From assembly GCA_016710135.1 (NCBI GenBank), contig JADJLM010000001.1, positions 930,001-994,000 on the forward strand: DNA of 64,000 bases. Direction: 5' to 3'. How positions within the stretch are numbered: position 1 is the stretch's first letter; every line of letters starts with the position of its first letter. A program made the position numbers and the translations under genes. The notes beneath the pieces are model-generated. The model searched no databases. It was given only the letters and a program-made list of their open reading frames with translations, and was not told the origin of the DNA. Shown piece after piece: positions 62,564 through 64,000 of this stretch. Source of the stretch: Nitrosomonas sp. GTDB lineage: Bacteria > Pseudomonadota > Gammaproteobacteria > Burkholderiales > Nitrosomonadaceae.

Positions 62564-62692
62564 AGGCACAATAATCTACTCAGATCTTAAGTTAACTCGT
62601 TCAGAGATAGAATTATTATCAATATATAGGCTTCTACTTACTAACGCGTTACAACACGTTGATCGTGTTTCCTTCTTATTCATCTGAATGTA

Positions 62693-64000
62693 ATGACAAT
62701 TCGTGAACAGGCAATTTCAGGTATCAAATGGACAGCAGGCGGAAGATTAGCTGCTCAGGCGATTACTTGGGGAATCACGCTTATCGTTATGCGGTTATTA
62801 CATCCAGAAGATTATGGGTTATTGGCAATGGCCACCGTTTTTCTGGCATTTATGCTGATGCTCTCAGAAGCTGGCCTTGCGCCAGCGCTGGTACAAAAGC
62901 AGGAGTTGAGTGATACTGCATTGCAACAAATTTTTGCTATTATCATCATTATAAACTTAGTTTTATGCGCGATCCTCAATTTGCTTGCGCCTCTGATAGC
63001 TGAATTCTTTGATGATGAGCGACTTATTTCAATTATTCGAGTGCTATCACTACAGTTTTTCACGGTAATAGCAATCACAATTCCTCAAGCTCTGCTTTAT
63101 CGAGAACTTAAATTCAAGCAACTCTCATTAATTGATTTTATTGCAGCCATTATTGGTAGCTTAGTTACTCTTATTTTAGCTTACTTAAATTATGGGGTTT
63201 GGGCACTCATTTATGGTAGTCTTTTGGTCAATGTGTATAAGATGATTGCATTTAATGTACTAACCCCTTTTTATATACGCCCGAAGTTTTCTTTAGGCGG
63301 TATGCGAAGTTTCCTGACTTTTGGAGGAAACATTACGCTAACACGTGTTCTTTGGTATTTCTACAATCAAGTAGATGTAATAATTGTAGGTAAAGTACTC
63401 GGTAAGGAGATATTGGGTTATTATTCAGTTGCAATGTATTTGGCATCTTTACCTGTCCAGAGAATCTCATCAGTAATCGGGCAAGTAGCATTTCCAATAT
63501 TTACAAAAGTCCAAGAAGATCAACTAAGATTTCGCAATTTTGTATTAAAGTCGATTCGTGTACTATCGCTCATTGCTTTTCCTGTATTATGGGGAATATC
63601 TAGTATTGCCTATGAGCTAGTATCCTTATTTTTGGGGGAAAAATGGCTTGCTGCAGTATTGCCATTACAATTACTAACACTAGTGATGCCATTTCGCGTT
63701 ATAGCTAATTTTCTTCCATCAGCAACAGATGCACTGGGGCATCCTCAAATCGCATTAAAAAACGTTTTGTTATCTGCAGTATTAATGCCGATCGCGCTTT
63801 TAATAGGAGTTCAATGGGGAATTACCGGCGTAGCCTTGGTTTGGGTAACTTTTTTCCCAATCATACTTTTTATTAACTATCATCGATCACTCATTGTTAT
63901 AGGATTAAGCCTTAAAGACTTACTCCATGTCCTTCTCCCAATTATGGCATCAAGTATTGGAATGTATTTTGTCGTATGGGGCGTAAATTTGTTATTAGGA
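62693..64000 (+). CDS. Lipopolysaccharide/exopolysaccharide flippase (Wzx/MOP family), 3' end outside window
   Basis: A multi-spanning membrane protein, open from the ATG at 62693 to the window edge (436 codons). The N-terminus (SGIKWTAGGRLAAQAITWG, then LHPEDYGLLAMATVFLAF) is typical of the MOP exporter superfamily that moves lipid-linked sugars across the inner membrane. About ten or more hydrophobic segments follow, with a VDVIIVGKVLGKEILGYYSVA segment in the middle. Together with the preceding gene it marks the start of a polysaccharide locus. Confidence 0.85.
   Translation, partial: MTIREQAISGIKWTAGGRLAAQAITWGITLIVMRLLHPEDYGLLAMATVFLAFMLMLSEAGLAPALVQKQELSDTALQQIFAIIIIINLVLCAILNLLAPLIAEFFDDERLISIIRVLSLQFFTVIAITIPQALLYRELKFKQLSLIDFIAAIIGSLVTLILAYLNYGVWALIYGSLLVNVYKMIAFNVLTPFYIRPKFSLGGMRSFLTFGGNITLTRVLWYFYNQVDVIIVGKVLGKEILGYYSVAMYLASLPVQRISSVIGQVAFPIFTKVQEDQLRFRNFVLKSIRVLSLIAFPVLWGISSIAYELVSLFLGEKWLAAVLPLQLLTLVMPFRVIANFLPSATDALGHPQIALKNVLLSAVLMPIALLIGVQWGITGVALVWVTFFPIILFINYHRSLIVIGLSLKDLLHVLLPIMASSIGMYFVVWGVNLLLG

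Overview
The window is a gene-dense, AT-leaning bacterial chromosome segment. Gene content and order point to a betaproteobacterium, most likely of the Nitrosomonadaceae (inferred from memory of gene order, not from a search). Supporting blocks are a hopanoid set (hpnA, squalene-hopene cyclase, hpnG), rpoE-rseA-mucD-lepA-lepB-DUF4845-rnc-era-pdxJ-acpS-nagZ, and carA-carB-greA-rlmE-ftsH-folP-glmM. No rRNA, tRNA or CRISPR array was found.

Layout. 1-2.3 kb: a possible decayed fragment, a methyltransferase, a His/Gly-rich lipoprotein and an ExbB-like proton channel without an ExbD partner. 2.5-7.3 kb: hopanoid and outer-membrane lipid genes (hpnA, mlaA, shc, hpnG). 7.3-15.1 kb: a MidA-like methyltransferase, a pteridine-reductase-like SDR, an RTX repeat protein with a GNAT-like neighbour, yraN, rsmI and a broken pyrC. 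15.3-25.4 kb: the sigma-E operon and the lep/rnc/era/pdxJ block, without the expected rseB and recO. 25.5-34.6 kb: lpdA, a membrane coiled-coil protein, an RlpA-like protein, nnrDE and purL. 34.7-46.6 kb: the accessory part, with a ChaN/PDZ protein, two di-haem MauG-type peroxidases, a secreted Trp-containing protein, a YcnI-like protein with a predicted N-terminal His, an FG-GAP surface protein, a TIGR03032 protein and chrA. 46.8-60.9 kb: carAB-greA, an IS5-type element with intact ends, rlmE-ftsH-folP-glmM, pstS and cysG. 61.0-64.0 kb: the start of a surface-polysaccharide locus (asparagine-synthetase-like protein, Wzx-type flippase).

The most interesting region is about 36.1-41.7 kb. A 17-bp motif, TGTGRCAWATYGYCGCR, occurs four times: once beyond the first peroxidase, twice abutting head-to-head in the divergent promoter between the two peroxidase operons, and once upstream of the YcnI-like gene. 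The motif suggests one regulator for a periplasmic redox/metal module. The pairing of a secreted Trp/His protein with a MauG-type peroxidase is reminiscent of the copper-repressible CorA/CorB pair of methanotrophs.

A second theme is frame damage. mlaA, rnc, purL (twice), the FG-GAP gene, ftsH and pstS each look one base short in a short A or T run. mucD and the RTX gene are also out of frame, and pyrC has lost about 31 codons. So many breaks in essential genes suggests consensus errors in the assembly, so I annotate the single-base cases as genes with a frameshift. The pyrC and transposase lesions are larger and are called pseudogenes.
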